Origin: Sphingomonas spermidinifaciens
GTDB taxonomy: Bacteria; Pseudomonadota; Alphaproteobacteria; Sphingomonadales; Sphingomonadaceae
Length of the DNA: 64,000 nucleotides
Assembly (NCBI RefSeq): GCF_002351485.1
Contig: NZ_NWMW01000002.1
Location: forward strand, 930,001-994,000
Reading direction: 5' to 3'
The translations under genes were made by a program, and so were the position numbers. Positions 1 to 8,350 of this stretch are shown here, one piece after another. Under the pieces are notes generated by a model. That model did not search any database, was not told the origin of the DNA, and worked only from the letters and a program-made list of their open reading frames with translations. The stretch's first letter is position 1, and every line of letters begins with the position of its first letter.

Positions 1-56
1 CGGTCGAGGCGCAGGAGCGCCACGAGCGCAACGAAAAGGTGTCGCGCGAGGAATAG
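1..56 (+). CDS. C-terminal end of an unidentified protein (partial)
   Basis: An open frame enters from the left edge and stops at TAG 54-56. The last 17 residues are strongly charged (rich in Glu, Arg, Lys) and end in VSREE. This is consistent with the tail of a real gene, but too little is present to identify a family. Confidence 0.4.
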   Translation, partial: VEAQERHERNEKVSREE

Positions 57-140
57 CGGGGCGCCGACGGGCGCCGGGTTAACGCTTTCGACACCGCGCG
101 TAAGTCAGATGGCAATGCCCGTTTCGTAGTCGAGACCGTG

Positions 141-539
141 ATGGACCGTTCGCCCGATCGCCCCAGTGCCGATGCCGCCGTGCTCGCGAAGGGCAGGGGA
201 CGTCATGCCGCGCGCGACAGCCTGCTTCTCACCGCGCGGCTCCGCATCGGCGAGAATGCCGCCGACGTGCGTATCCGCAACCTGTCCGCCGGTGGCCTGA
301 TGGCCGAATACCCGCGGCCGGTGTCGCTGGGTGAGCCCGTCGAGATCGACGTTCGCGGGATCGGGCCGGTCGTCGGGCGTATCGCCTGGGCCACCGACGG
401 TCGCGTCGGCATCGCCTTTGACGAGCCGATCGATCCGATGCTGGCGCGAAAGCCCGTGACGTCGCGCAAGGCGAAGGGCAGTGATTCGAGCTGGCTGCAC
501 GTCTATCCGGCAGCGACTCCGCCGCGCCTCAAGCGCTGA
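141..539 (+). CDS. PilZ-domain protein (c-di-GMP binding, predicted)
   Basis: 132-residue protein consisting of a single PilZ-like beta barrel. The RxxxR motif is at residues 21-25 (RHAAR) and the (D/N)xSxxG motif at 47-52 (NLSAGG), which are the two c-di-GMP contact motifs of the family. There is no signal peptide or other domain, so it probably acts as a cytoplasmic c-di-GMP receptor. Start: ATG at 141 is preferred; an in-frame GTG lies directly before it at 138. The same window encodes two GGDEF-type proteins that could make or degrade its ligand, but there is no direct linkage. Which process it controls cannot be read from the sequence. Confidence 0.8.
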   Translation: MDRSPDRPSADAAVLAKGRGRHAARDSLLLTARLRIGENAADVRIRNLSAGGLMAEYPRPVSLGEPVEIDVRGIGPVVGRIAWATDGRVGIAFDEPIDPMLARKPVTSRKAKGSDSSWLHVYPAATPPRLKR

Positions 540-587
540 AGGCAGCGGGGGGCCGCGCCGCCCGTCGCGGCGCGGCGGGTGCCGCGA

Positions 588-743
588 TCAGATCGCGGCG
601 ATCTCCTCCTTCACGCGGAGCTTGCGACGCTTCAGATCCGCCAACAGCGCCTGGTCGGGAAGCGGTCGCTTGATCTCGGCCGAGATGCGGCGGTCGAGCG
701 TGGCGTGCTTGGCTTCCAGCGCGGTCAGGTGCGAGGTCTGCAT
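588..743 (-). CDS. DUF465 / YdcH-family mini-protein
   Basis: 51-residue protein predicted to be one helical hairpin. It has the DUF465 pattern: an N-terminal HLxALExxHxxLD-like segment, then a basic LKRRKLRxKEEI C-terminus. Start ATG at 743 is chosen because the family is about 50-80 residues long; the frame stays open further upstream but without family similarity. The function of this family is not established. A second, slightly longer member lies divergently 160 bp away at 906, and the two could be ancient duplicates. Confidence 0.75.
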   Translation of the reverse strand: MQTSHLTALEAKHATLDRRISAEIKRPLPDQALLADLKRRKLRVKEEIAAI

Positions 744-905
744 TGCTGCGGTCTCCTTGGCTCTGGTTTGGGGGAGTCGGATTAAATCACCGATCGGCCC
801 GGTTGTCGCGCCCCAATCGCCGTGCGACACGCTATGCCGAGCCGATTTTCGCGCCCGGCGGTTCGTCGCATCGCCGGGCCGGGGCATGAAGGGGACCAAG
901 CGCGC

Positions 906-1103
906 ATGGACGACGCCGAACTGCGCCGCCGACTCGAGCTCTTGCGCGTCGAGCATCGCGACCTCGACGACTCGATCGCGGCGCTGCGCGAGGCGGGGAG
1001 CATCGACCAGCTCCAGCTCGCCCGGCTCAAGAAGCGCAAGCTGCGCCTGCGCGACGAGATCGCGATGATCGAGGACGAGCTCGTTCCCGACATCATCGCC
1101 TGA
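906..1103 (+). CDS. DUF465 / YdcH-family mini-protein
   Basis: 65-residue alpha-helical protein ending in the DUF465 signature (LARLKKRKLRLRDEI) followed by a short acidic tail. An AAGGGG ribosome binding site at about 888-893 decides for ATG 906 rather than upstream in-frame starts. It shares the C-terminal basic motif with the protein at 588-743 on the opposite strand. Likely a small cytoplasmic coiled-coil protein; no function is assigned to the family. Confidence 0.8.
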   Translation: MDDAELRRRLELLRVEHRDLDDSIAALREAGSIDQLQLARLKKRKLRLRDEIAMIEDELVPDIIA

Positions 1104-1184
1104 CCCGCGCCAGTTCGGGACATCGCGCGACGGCCCGCCCAATCGGAGATTTTATCGGCCGCGCGGCTATGGCATCGATGCGCG

Positions 1185-1643
1185 ATGCAAGGGGAAAGTG
1201 CCGCCCGGTTCGAACGCCGGCTGATCGACTCGCTCTATACCGAGGCGATGCTGCTCGCCGACGAGGCGCGCGACTATTTCGACGAATCGGGCCGTGCCGA
1301 CCGCGACGCGCTGGCGCCGCTGGCGCGGGTGTCCTTCTCCTGCGAATCGCTCAAGATCACGACGCGGCTGATGCACGTCATCGCCTGGCTCCTGACCCAG
1401 CGCGCGGTGATGGCGGGCGAGCTGAGCGCGGTCGACGCGCTCGACGGCTCGCGCCGCTTGGGCGATGCGCCCGCGAGCGAGCCGGCGGCGGTCGAGACTC
1501 TACCCCCGCGCGCCCGCTCACTGGTCGAGGCGAGCAGCCGCCTTCATTGGCGAGTCGCGCAGCTCGATACCGCCCAGGCGAGCGTGACCCCGGCCGCGAG
1601 TCCCGCGCGGGTGATGATCGAGCGGCTGGCGCGGGCGCTTTAG
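1185..1643 (+). CDS. rcdA: RcdA-like DUF1465 family protein
   Basis: 152 residues matching the DUF1465 family. The family includes Caulobacter RcdA, the adaptor that works with CpdR and PopA to promote ClpXP degradation of the cell-cycle regulator CtrA. The conserved block is residues about 45-75, with SLKITTRLMHVIAWLLxQRAV, the amphipathic helix pair of the family. No transmembrane segment or signal is visible. The C-terminal third is Ala/Arg-rich and probably flexible. The gene stands alone between a DUF465 gene and a hypothetical stretch. The family is confident; the cell-cycle adaptor role in this organism is inferred from the family. Confidence 0.75.
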   Translation: MQGESAARFERRLIDSLYTEAMLLADEARDYFDESGRADRDALAPLARVSFSCESLKITTRLMHVIAWLLTQRAVMAGELSAVDALDGSRRLGDAPASEPAAVETLPPRARSLVEASSRLHWRVAQLDTAQASVTPAASPARVMIERLARAL

Positions 1644-1669
1644 GGCGGGCGGGCTCGCGCCTAGCGTTT

Positions 1670-1990
1670 TCAGCTTGCTGCTTGTTCGGCGTCGGAAGCA
1701 TGACATAGCTGCCGACCATTCCGGACGGCCGTCATCGCGACCGCCTCAACTCGGATCGCATTTTCGGTGCCATCGTGCTTGAACGCTGGTTCGCGTGAGT
1801 GGCGCGCTTTCACGTCATATGCCGTTGCCCCGCAGACCTGCACGATGAGGCCGTCATTACCTTCCCAATGCAAGGTCGCGCGATCCGCATTGGTCGCCGC
1901 CACGATCGTCTGTCCCGAAGGCGCTTCCGCAGCACCTTGTCGCACAAGTCGAATGACGGGCTGTATTCGCAGTCGCAAGCCGCTACTCAC
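1670..1990 (-). CDS. Possible small hypothetical protein
   Basis: An open frame of about 106 codons (GTG 1990; a TTG at 2026 would add 12) fills an otherwise gene-free stretch between the RcdA-like gene and the ArsC-like gene. The predicted product has no signal peptide, membrane segment or recognisable motif, and no convincing ribosome binding site precedes the GTG. Third-position GC is lower than in the neighbours, which fits an acquired gene, a decaying gene or a chance frame. I do not recognise the family. If it is not coding, 1644-2015 holds nothing else that I can see. Confidence 0.3.
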   Translation of the reverse strand: MSSGLRLRIQPVIRLVRQGAAEAPSGQTIVAATNADRATLHWEGNDGLIVQVCGATAYDVKARHSREPAFKHDGTENAIRVEAVAMTAVRNGRQLCHASDAEQAAS

Positions 1991-2015
1991 CGCGGCGACG
2001 TTCCAAGGGCACCCA

Positions 2016-2387
2016 ATGACGATCAACCTCTACGGCATTCCCAACTGCGATACCGTCAAAAAGGCGCGCGCCTGGCTGCAGGCGGCGGGGGTCGAATATG
2101 CCTTCCACGACTACAAGAAGGCCGGCGTCGATCCGGACCGGCTGCGGCACTGGGCCGGGCAAGTGGGTTGGGAGAAGCTGCTCAACCGCGCGGGCACCAC
2201 GTTCCGCAAGCTGCCCGAGGGCGAGCGGGTGGTCGGCGATCTCGATGCGGCGGTCGCGCTGATGGCGACGCATTCTTCGCTCATCAAGCGGCCGGTGGTC
2301 GAGCATGACGGCGGGTTGCTGGTCGGGTTCGCGCCCGACCGGTGGGACGAGGCGCTGCGATCACGCGAGGCGCAGATTTGCCCTTAA
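2016..2387 (+). CDS. ArsC/Spx-like thioredoxin-fold reductase (YffB type)
   Basis: 123 residues, thioredoxin fold of the ArsC/Spx/YffB superfamily. The N-terminal LYGIPNCDTVKKA motif places the active cysteine at residue 11 followed by KK, and the HDYKK segment at about 34-38 is typical of the YffB/ArsC_like group. The only other cysteine is the penultimate residue. Members are thiol-dependent reductases or regulators. True arsenate reduction needs a dedicated resistance operon, which is absent here, so the substrate is unknown. ATG 2016 starts exactly at the conserved beta strand, which argues against upstream in-frame starts. Confidence 0.8.
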   Translation: MTINLYGIPNCDTVKKARAWLQAAGVEYAFHDYKKAGVDPDRLRHWAGQVGWEKLLNRAGTTFRKLPEGERVVGDLDAAVALMATHSSLIKRPVVEHDGGLLVGFAPDRWDEALRSREAQICP

Positions 2388-2439
2388 CGCGACAGTAAGT
2401 TAGCCTCTTGCCACCAAATAATCGGGGAGGGGACAAGAC

Positions 2440-2880
2440 TTGGCAGCCTATATCCGTCAGGCGCCGCCGCGATGGCTGGTACTCGTCGCGTTCCTACTGC
2501 TGCTGTTCGGTGCGGCGGGGCTGTTCGCCTTTTACCGAGACGCGACGATGAACGAGACGCGGCTGGCGACGATGAGCGAGTTTGATCGCAACTTCTTCGT
2601 GTCCCGGCCCGGGTGGTTCATCTGGGTTTACGGTGCGGCGGTGTGGGCCGGGTTTTTCGGCGCGCTCGCGCTGATGCTGCGCCGACGGGTCGCGCGGCCG
2701 CTCTACATCGTGTCGCTGATTGCCGTCGTCGTGCAGTTTGGCTGGGTGTTCGCCGTGACCGACCTGATCGCCGCCAAGGGCGCGGCGACGGTGTTACCGT
2801 TTCCGCTGGTGATCCTGGGCGTGACGCTGCTCGGCGTCTGGCTCTCGACGCGCGGCATCCGGCGCGGCTGGCTCCGGTAA
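2440..2880 (+). CDS. Small integral membrane protein, unknown function
   Basis: 146 residues with four predicted membrane segments (about 12-31, 58-78, 88-105 and 118-136) and an [12 protein letters not shown] loop after the first. Proteins of this shape are common in sphingomonads and often carry the uninformative name sugar transporter; nothing here supports a transport function. Translation probably begins at TTG 2440, because a very strong purine-rich site (2424-2432, GGGGAGGGG) sits 7 bases ahead of it and no ATG is near. Confidence 0.7.
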   Translation: MAAYIRQAPPRWLVLVAFLLLLFGAAGLFAFYRDATMNETRLATMSEFDRNFFVSRPGWFIWVYGAAVWAGFFGALALMLRRRVARPLYIVSLIAVVVQFGWVFAVTDLIAAKGAATVLPFPLVILGVTLLGVWLSTRGIRRGWLR

Positions 2881-2923
2881 GCGGGCTTTCCACCGGGCCC
2901 CGCCGGGGGTAGAGCGCGCGCGC

Positions 2924-3796
2924 ATGTCCACGACTTTCACCCTCGACACGGCAACAAGTCGCGCCAACCCGACGCCCGCGCCGATGCGCCGGCTGACGGT
3001 GCCCGCGATCCAGCGGCGCAAGGGCGGCGAGCCGATCGTGATGCTCACCGCCTATACCGCGCGGATGGCGCAGCTGCTCGACGCGCATTGCGATCTGTTG
3101 CTGGTGGGCGACAGCCTGGGGCAGGTGATCTACGGCCTGCCCTCGACCCTGTCGGTCACGCTCGACATGATGATCGCGCACGGTGCGGCGGTGGTGCGCG
3201 GCAGCTATCATGCGGTGGTGGTCATCGACATGCCGTTCGGCAGCTATGAGGGCTCGCCCGAACAGGCATTCGCGAGCGCAGCGCGGGTGATGGCCGAAAC
3301 CGGTGCGGCGGCGGTTAAGCTGGAGGGCGGCGCGGCGATGGCCGAGACCGTCGCCTTCCTGACGAAGCGCGGCATTCCCGTCATCGGCCATGTCGGCCTG
3401 ACGCCGCAAGCGGTCAACGCGCTCGGTGGCTATGGCGCGCGCGGGCGCGATGCGGCCGAGCAGGCGAAGATCCTGGCCGATGCCAGCGCGATCGCCGAGG
3501 CGGGCGCCTTTGCCCTCGTGGTCGAGGGGGTGGTCGAGCCGCTGGCCAAGAAAATTACCGCCGCAGTCGCCTGTCCCGTCATTGGCATCGGCGCTTCGGC
3601 CGACTGCGATGGGCAGGTACTCGTGACCGAGGACATGCTCGGCCTGTTCGACCGCACTGCGCGCTTCGTGAAGCGCTATGACGATATGGCCGGCCGCATT
3701 TCCGCCGCGGTCGAAACCTATGCGGTCGAGGTGCGGTCCCGGGCCTTCCCCGGGCCGGAGCAGCTCTATCCGGCCGAGGTGGCGAACAAGCAGTAG
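2924..3796 (+). CDS. panB: 3-methyl-2-oxobutanoate hydroxymethyltransferase
   Basis: 290-residue TIM-barrel ketopantoate hydroxymethyltransferase. It transfers a hydroxymethyl group from 5,10-methylenetetrahydrofolate to 2-oxoisovalerate, the first committed step of pantothenate and coenzyme A synthesis. Family motifs are in order: LTAYTA near residue 42, LLVGDSLG with the metal-binding Asp near 63, [10 protein letters not shown] near 105, VKLEGG near 136, GHVGLTPQ near 157 and IGIGAS near 225. Full length, cytoplasmic. panC is not adjacent. A perfect inverted repeat follows 17 bp after the stop and may act as its terminator. Confidence 0.97.
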   Translation: MSTTFTLDTATSRANPTPAPMRRLTVPAIQRRKGGEPIVMLTAYTARMAQLLDAHCDLLLVGDSLGQVIYGLPSTLSVTLDMMIAHGAAVVRGSYHAVVVIDMPFGSYEGSPEQAFASAARVMAETGAAAVKLEGGAAMAETVAFLTKRGIPVIGHVGLTPQAVNALGGYGARGRDAAEQAKILADASAIAEAGAFALVVEGVVEPLAKKITAAVACPVIGIGASADCDGQVLVTEDMLGLFDRTARFVKRYDDMAGRISAAVETYAVEVRSRAFPGPEQLYPAEVANKQ

Positions 3797-3813
3797 AATA
3801 TGCGCCTTTGTCA

Positions 3814-3879
3814 CCCGGACTTGATCCGGGGTCCCGCTCGATATTCGTCCGAGGCAGGGGACCCCGGATCAAGTCCGGG
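3814..3879. repeat. Perfect 22-bp inverted repeat (dispersed palindrome)
   Basis: Arms 3814-3835 and 3858-3879 are exact reverse complements of each other (core GGACTTGATCC / GGATCAAGTCC) around a 22-nt spacer. It lies between panB and the yfgM-like gene. The arm sequence resembles a palindromic repeat scattered through many sphingomonad and rhizobial intergenic regions. A transcript of it would fold into a very stable hairpin able to end panB transcription or protect its 3' end. Confidence 0.85.
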
Positions 3880-3962
3880 ACGACGTGCAGAACAGTCAAC
3901 CATTTCGTTTCGCTCCGGCCGCCGCTAAGGTCCGCCGCCGCACGATCCCCACGGAGTTTAAC

Positions 3963-4667
3963 TTGGCGCTACCCCCCGAGAACAATGCGGTCTTCATGCG
4001 CGAGGTGGACGAGGAGCTGCGCCGCGAGCAGCTGGCCAGCTTCTGGACCCGCTATGGCCGCTGGATCATCGTGGCCGTCGTGCTTGCGATCGCGGCGCTC
4101 GGCGGCTGGTTCTACTGGCAGCATCGCCAGACCGTAAAGGCGGGTGAAGAAGGCGTCGCTTATGCCAAGGCGCTCGAGGATCTCGGCGCCAATCGCGCCG
4201 CCGCCGCCAAGGCCCCGCTCGCCGAACTCGCCAAGAGCGATCGCGCGGGATATTCGGCGATGGCGCGCTTCGTCGAGGGCGACGTGCTGCTCCAGGCCGA
4301 CGACCTGAAGGGTGCCGCGGCCAAGTTCGCCGCGATCGCCGCCGACACCAAGCTCGACCAGCCCTATCGCGACCTTGCGCTCGTCCGCCAGACCGCGGCC
4401 GAATATGACACGCTCCCACCTGCGAAGGTGGTCGAGCGGCTGGGCAGCCTCGCGACCAAGGACAGCCCATGGTTCGGCAGCGCCGGCGAGATGGTGGGCG
4501 TCGCCTATATCCGCATGAACAAGCGCGCCGAGGCCGGGAAGCTGTTCGGCGAGATCGCCGGGACCGAGAGCGTACCCCAGACCATCCGTCAACGCGCGGT
4601 TCAGCTGGCGGGCGTACTCGGCGTCGATGCCGTAACCCAGGATCAGGAAAAGAAGAAGGCCGAATGA
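3963..4667 (+). CDS. YfgM-like TPR membrane protein
   Basis: 234 residues: a cytoplasmic N-terminus of about 33 residues with the conserved NNAVFMREVDEELRREQ segment, one membrane helix (about 34-51), then a periplasmic tetratricopeptide-like domain (TPR_21 type). E. coli YfgM is an ancillary SecYEG-associated chaperone partner, encoded directly ahead of bamB and der as here. Start: TTG 3963, because GGAG at 3953-3956 is correctly spaced and the family begins at this point; an upstream GTG would add 26 atypical residues. The stop overlaps the bamB start (ATGA). Confidence 0.8.
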   Translation: MALPPENNAVFMREVDEELRREQLASFWTRYGRWIIVAVVLAIAALGGWFYWQHRQTVKAGEEGVAYAKALEDLGANRAAAAKAPLAELAKSDRAGYSAMARFVEGDVLLQADDLKGAAAKFAAIAADTKLDQPYRDLALVRQTAAEYDTLPPAKVVERLGSLATKDSPWFGSAGEMVGVAYIRMNKRAEAGKLFGEIAGTESVPQTIRQRAVQLAGVLGVDAVTQDQEKKKAE

Positions 4668-5986
4668 ACAAGAAGCTGACGCTGCCGCTCGCGGCGCTGG
4701 CGCTGACCGCCCTCGGCGGCTGCGGCATCTTCAAGGGCGGCGACAAGAAGACGCCCGTCGTCGGCAATCGCGTGCCGATCCTGGTGGCCGAAAACGGCAC
4801 CGACGTCGATCCGGCGCTCGCCGGGCAGGACGTGCTGCTGCCCGCCGCCGCGCCGAACGACGCGTGGACGCAGCCCGGCGGCAGCGCGTCGAAGTCGATG
4901 GGGCACCTCGCCCTTGCCGACCAGCCGACGCGCGCGTGGAGCGTGCGCATTCCCGGCGGCAATACGCGCGTCCGGCTGGGCGCCGCACCCGTCGTCGCCA
5001 ACGGCCGGCTCTATGTCGTCGACGTCGACGGCGTGGTCCATGCGATCGACGCCGCGACCGGCGCGACGGCGTGGCGTGCGCCGACCGCCAAGGGCGACGG
5101 TAACGCGCCCGCCCGCTTCGGCGGGGGGGTGAGCGTCGAGGGCGACCGCCTCTATGCGACCAACGGCCTGGGCGACGTGGTGGCACTCAACACCGCCGAC
5201 GGCGCCGAGATCTGGCGTGCCAAGCCGGGCGGGCCGCTGCGCGGCGCGCCGGGCGTGGGCCTTGGCGACATCTTCGTCCTCAGCCAGGACAACCAGCTGT
5301 TCGCGCTCAACGCTGCCGACGGCAAGACCGTGTGGACACAGTCGGGCAGCCTCGAGGCGCAGGGTGTGTTCGGTGTCGCCGCGCCGGCGATCGCGCAGGG
5401 AACGGTGGTCGCGGGCTTCAGTTCGGGCGAACTCAATGCCTATCGCTACGAGAATGGCCGCACGCTGTGGGGCGACAGCCTGTCGCGGACCAGCATGTCC
5501 ACTTCGGTATCGGCACTCGCCGACATCGATGCCGAGCCGGTGATCGATCAGGGCCGCGTCTATGCCGTCGGGCAGGGCGGCCGCATGGTCAGTCTCGAGA
5601 TCGTCAGCGGTCAGCGACTTTGGGAACAGAATATCGCCGGTATCTCGACCCCCTGGGTGGCGGGCGAGTGGCTGTTCGTCGTTGACAGCGAGGCGCGGCT
5701 GTTCGCGATGGCGCGCGGCACCGGCCGCGTGCGCTGGATCGGCAACCTTGGCCGCTGGCGGAACGAAAAGAAGAAGAAGGGACCGATCAGCTGGGTCGGC
5801 CCGGTGCTGGCGGGCAACCGCCTGTGGGTGCTGAGCTCGGAAGGAGTCATCGCCGCGGTCAATCCCGCCGACGGCAGCGTCGGCGCGCGGATCGAGACAA
5901 AGGGCACCTTCACCCTGCCGCCGGTGGTCGCGAACTCGACCCTCTACGTGCTCAGCGATGAGGGTGAACTCAGCGCATATCGTTAA
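4664..5986 (+). CDS. bamB: Outer membrane assembly lipoprotein BamB
   Basis: 440 residues. A lipoprotein signal ends in the lipobox LGGC with the acylated cysteine at residue 20, followed by a linker and an eight-bladed PQQ-type beta propeller from about residue 85 to the end. The blades repeat patterns such as LYVVDVDGVVHAIDAATG and LYALN/FALNAADGKTVW. BamB is the scaffold subunit of the BAM complex that inserts beta-barrel proteins into the outer membrane. It follows the yfgM-like gene with a 4-bp overlap and precedes der, the same order as in E. coli. Confidence 0.93.
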   Translation: MNKKLTLPLAALALTALGGCGIFKGGDKKTPVVGNRVPILVAENGTDVDPALAGQDVLLPAAAPNDAWTQPGGSASKSMGHLALADQPTRAWSVRIPGGNTRVRLGAAPVVANGRLYVVDVDGVVHAIDAATGATAWRAPTAKGDGNAPARFGGGVSVEGDRLYATNGLGDVVALNTADGAEIWRAKPGGPLRGAPGVGLGDIFVLSQDNQLFALNAADGKTVWTQSGSLEAQGVFGVAAPAIAQGTVVAGFSSGELNAYRYENGRTLWGDSLSRTSMSTSVSALADIDAEPVIDQGRVYAVGQGGRMVSLEIVSGQRLWEQNIAGISTPWVAGEWLFVVDSEARLFAMARGTGRVRWIGNLGRWRNEKKKKGPISWVGPVLAGNRLWVLSSEGVIAAVNPADGSVGARIETKGTFTLPPVVANSTLYVLSDEGELSAYR

Positions 5987-6030
5987 ACGCCTGTCGCATC
6001 GGCGTCCGATGCGTTAGTGCAAATCCTCCG

Positions 6031-6105
6031 TGCTCCCGCAAAGTCGGGAGCCTAGAGCCGCAGGCGAGCCGCTTGTGACCCTGGGCTCCCGCCTTCGCGG
6101 GAGCA
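6031..6105. repeat. Imperfect 25-bp inverted repeat (dispersed palindrome)
   Basis: Arms 6031-6055 and 6081-6105 match as reverse complements at 22 of 25 positions (outer 9 bp TGCTCCCGC/GCGGGAGCA perfect). Each arm is itself a small hairpin of the CTCCCGC...GCGGGAG type. This is the typical sphingomonad intergenic palindrome; it sits between bamB and der and may attenuate read-through. Confidence 0.8.
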
Positions 6106-6130
6106 CTCGCGTTTTGACCGAAAGCCCCTC

Positions 6131-7477
6131 ATGCCGCTTCCCACCATCGCCATCATCGGCCGCCCCAATGTCGGCAAATCGACGCTGTTCAACCGGCTGG
6201 TCGGCAAGAAGCTGGCCTTGGTCGACGACCAGCCCGGCGTGACGCGCGACCGGCGCGAGGGCGAGGCGAGCCTGCTCGGCTGCGACTTTCGCGTCATCGA
6301 CACCGCAGGGTTCGAGGATGAGGATGCCGCCAGCCTGCCCGGCCGGATGCGCCAGCAGACCGAGGCGGCGCTGCGCGAGGCCGATGTCGCGCTGTTCCTC
6401 GTCGATGCACGCCAGGGCCTGACCCCACTTGACGAGGAGGTCGGCCGCTGGCTGCGCGCTGCCGACGTGCCGGTCATCCTCGCCGCAAACAAGGCCGAGG
6501 GACGGCTCGCCGAATCGAGCATCTACGAGGCGATGGCATTGGGCTTCGACGACCCGATCGCGCTGTCGGCCGAGCATGGCGAGGGGATCGCCGACCTGTT
6601 CGATGCGCTGCGCCCGTACATCGATCGCCCGGACCTCGAGGTCGAGATCGACGATCCCGAAAGCCCCGACGCGCCGCTCAAGCTGGCGATCGTCGGCCGC
6701 CCGAATGCTGGCAAGTCGACGCTCATCAACAAGCTCCTGGGCGAGGATCGGCTGATCACCGGGCCGGAGGCGGGAATCACCCGCGATTCGATTGCCGTCG
6801 ACTGGGAATGGCAGGGTCGGCGCGTCCGCCTGATCGACACCGCCGGCATGCGCAAGCGCGCCAAGGTGCAGGAGAAGCTGGAGAAGCTGTCGGTCGCCGA
6901 TGCCCTCCGCGCGATCGATTTCGCCGAGGTGGTCGTCATCCTGCTCGACGCCACCAAGGGCCTCGAGGGCCAGGACCTCAAGATCGCCGACAAGGTGATC
7001 GCCGAGGGGCGGGCGATCATGATCGTGCTCAACAAATGGGACGTGGCCGAGAACGCCTCCTACCTGTTCAACGGCGTCAAGCAGGCGCTCGACGACGGCC
7101 TTGCGCAGGTGAAGGGCGTGCCGCTGCTCACCGTGTCGGCGGCGACGGGCAAGGGCCTCGACACGATGCTCAAGGTCGCGTTCGAGACGCGCGAGGCGTG
7201 GAGCCGGCGCGTCTCGACCGGCTCGCTCAACCGCTGGTTCGAGCGCGCGATCGAGGCCAACCCGCCGCCTGCGCCCGGCGGAAAGCGGATCAAGCCGCGC
7301 TACATCACCCAGAACAACACCCGCCCGCCCAGCTTCGTGCTGTTCGGCACGCGCGTCGATCTGCTCCCCGAAAGCTATCGCCGCTACCTCATCAACGGCC
7401 TGCGCCGCGAGTTCGATTTCGGCGCGGTGCCGGTGCGGCTCAACCTGCGCGCGCCCAAGAACCCGTTCGACCCATGA
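6131..7477 (+). CDS. der: Ribosome biogenesis GTPase Der (EngA)
   Basis: 448 residues with the diagnostic tandem of two G domains. The first P-loop is GRPNVGKST at residues 10-18 with DTAG and NKAE motifs; the second is GRPNAGKST near 190 with DTAG and NKWD motifs. A C-terminal KH-like domain (RPPSFVLFGTR...) follows. Der is an essential GTPase that binds the 50S subunit late in its maturation. Length matches the family. The stop overlaps the next start by 4 bp (ATGA), so der and the tusA-like gene are almost certainly co-transcribed. Confidence 0.97.
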   Translation: MPLPTIAIIGRPNVGKSTLFNRLVGKKLALVDDQPGVTRDRREGEASLLGCDFRVIDTAGFEDEDAASLPGRMRQQTEAALREADVALFLVDARQGLTPLDEEVGRWLRAADVPVILAANKAEGRLAESSIYEAMALGFDDPIALSAEHGEGIADLFDALRPYIDRPDLEVEIDDPESPDAPLKLAIVGRPNAGKSTLINKLLGEDRLITGPEAGITRDSIAVDWEWQGRRVRLIDTAGMRKRAKVQEKLEKLSVADALRAIDFAEVVVILLDATKGLEGQDLKIADKVIAEGRAIMIVLNKWDVAENASYLFNGVKQALDDGLAQVKGVPLLTVSAATGKGLDTMLKVAFETREAWSRRVSTGSLNRWFERAIEANPPPAPGGKRIKPRYITQNNTRPPSFVLFGTRVDLLPESYRRYLINGLRREFDFGAVPVRLNLRAPKNPFDP

Positions 7478-7677
7478 TCGAGGTAGATGCGCGGGGGCTG
7501 CGCTGTCCATGGCCGGCGCTGCGCGCGGCGCGGGCGTTACGCGAGGCGGCGGCGATCGAGGTGCGCGCCGACGACCCCGCCGCCGCGCGCGAACTCGCCG
7601 CGCTTGCCGCCGCGCAAGGACTTGGTTTCGAAGCGATCGCGCCCGACCTTTTCCGTATCGGGTCTGCCGCTTCGTAA
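7474..7677 (+). CDS. TusA-like sulfur carrier protein
   Basis: 67-residue single-domain protein of the TusA/SirA family. The N-terminal DARGLRCPWPALRAARAL segment contains the CPxP motif (Cys11-Pro-Trp-Pro14); this cysteine carries the persulfide in characterised members. TusA proteins relay sulfur to tRNA thiolation, molybdenum cofactor or other pathways. The gene is translationally coupled to der. It is slightly shorter than E. coli TusA (81 residues) but all core elements are present. Whether it serves tRNA modification or the molybdoenzyme encoded at 17.6-21.5 kb is open. Confidence 0.85.
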   Translation: MIEVDARGLRCPWPALRAARALREAAAIEVRADDPAAARELAALAAAQGLGFEAIAPDLFRIGSAAS

Positions 7678-7748
7678 CCGCTCTTTTACCGCCTAAAGGC
7701 TAGATCAGGTGCGTGAAAGCCCGCGCCGCGGGCGTGGGAGGCGCGAAG

Positions 7749-8171
7749 ATGACGATGTCGGTCGACGACCGATCGCTGGTGAACTGGCCGAGCTATGCCC
7801 AGGCGCGTGCCGAACTGGGCGCCAATTTCGTGCGCATTCTCGGTTATTTCCGCGAAGACGGGCTGAAGTCGGTCGATGCGATCGAGGCGGCGATGCGCGC
7901 CCGGTCTGCCGTGGCCCTTGTCGTCCCCGCTCACACGCTGAAGGGCGAGGCGCGCCAGTTCGGCGCCGACCCGCTCGCCGACCTCGCCGAAACGATCGAG
8001 GTCGCGGCGCGCGACTGCGTCGAGCGCCGCGACGCGCCCGACCTGATTCTCGAAGCGGTCGTCAAGCTGCGTCCGCTGTTCGAGCAGACGCTGACGCTGC
8101 TCGAGCGCGAGGCCAACCCGCTGGTGTTGCGCAAGCCCGGCGGGGGGTTCGGGCGGCGCGCCGCAGTTTGA
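7749..8171 (+). CDS. Histidine phosphotransfer (Hpt) domain protein
   Basis: 140 residues forming a four-helix Hpt bundle. The phospho-accepting His is residue 62 in AHTLKGEA, the canonical HxLKG motif, followed by FGADPLADLAETIE, which continues the helix. There is no kinase or receiver domain, so it would pass phosphate between a hybrid kinase and a response regulator encoded elsewhere. Start ATG 7749 is supported by GGGAGG at 7736-7741; an upstream in-frame start at 7713 has no such site. No two-component partner is adjacent. Confidence 0.8.
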   Translation: MTMSVDDRSLVNWPSYAQARAELGANFVRILGYFREDGLKSVDAIEAAMRARSAVALVVPAHTLKGEARQFGADPLADLAETIEVAARDCVERRDAPDLILEAVVKLRPLFEQTLTLLEREANPLVLRKPGGGFGRRAAV

Positions 8172-8259
8172 GGTCCTAGCTCGCAAATAATCCGTTCGTG
8201 CCGAGGACCGGCGCAGTCGCGCATCGAAGGCTCGTATCGAGGCATTGCGCCTGACCCAA

Positions 8260-8323
8260 GTCCTTCGACACGCGACTTCGCTATGTCGCTGCAGGGTACT
8301 CAGCCGCTACTCAGGATGAACGG
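8260..8323. repeat. Intergenic dispersed repeat remnant
   Basis: The stretch reads CCTTCGACACGCGACTTCGCT at the left and CTACTCAGGATGAACGG at the right, ends that recur together in intergenic repeats of sphingomonads. It lies between the convergent Hpt and thiolase genes. It has no perfect palindrome and no coding potential. Confidence 0.5.
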
Positions 8324-8350
8324 AAGGGGTTGGATCCCCTCCCGTCCGGC

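Noticed and set aside
2016..2387. Arsenate reductase of an ars operon
   Set aside because: The protein is of the YffB/Spx-like branch and there is no arsR, arsB or acr3 nearby, so arsenic resistance is not supported.
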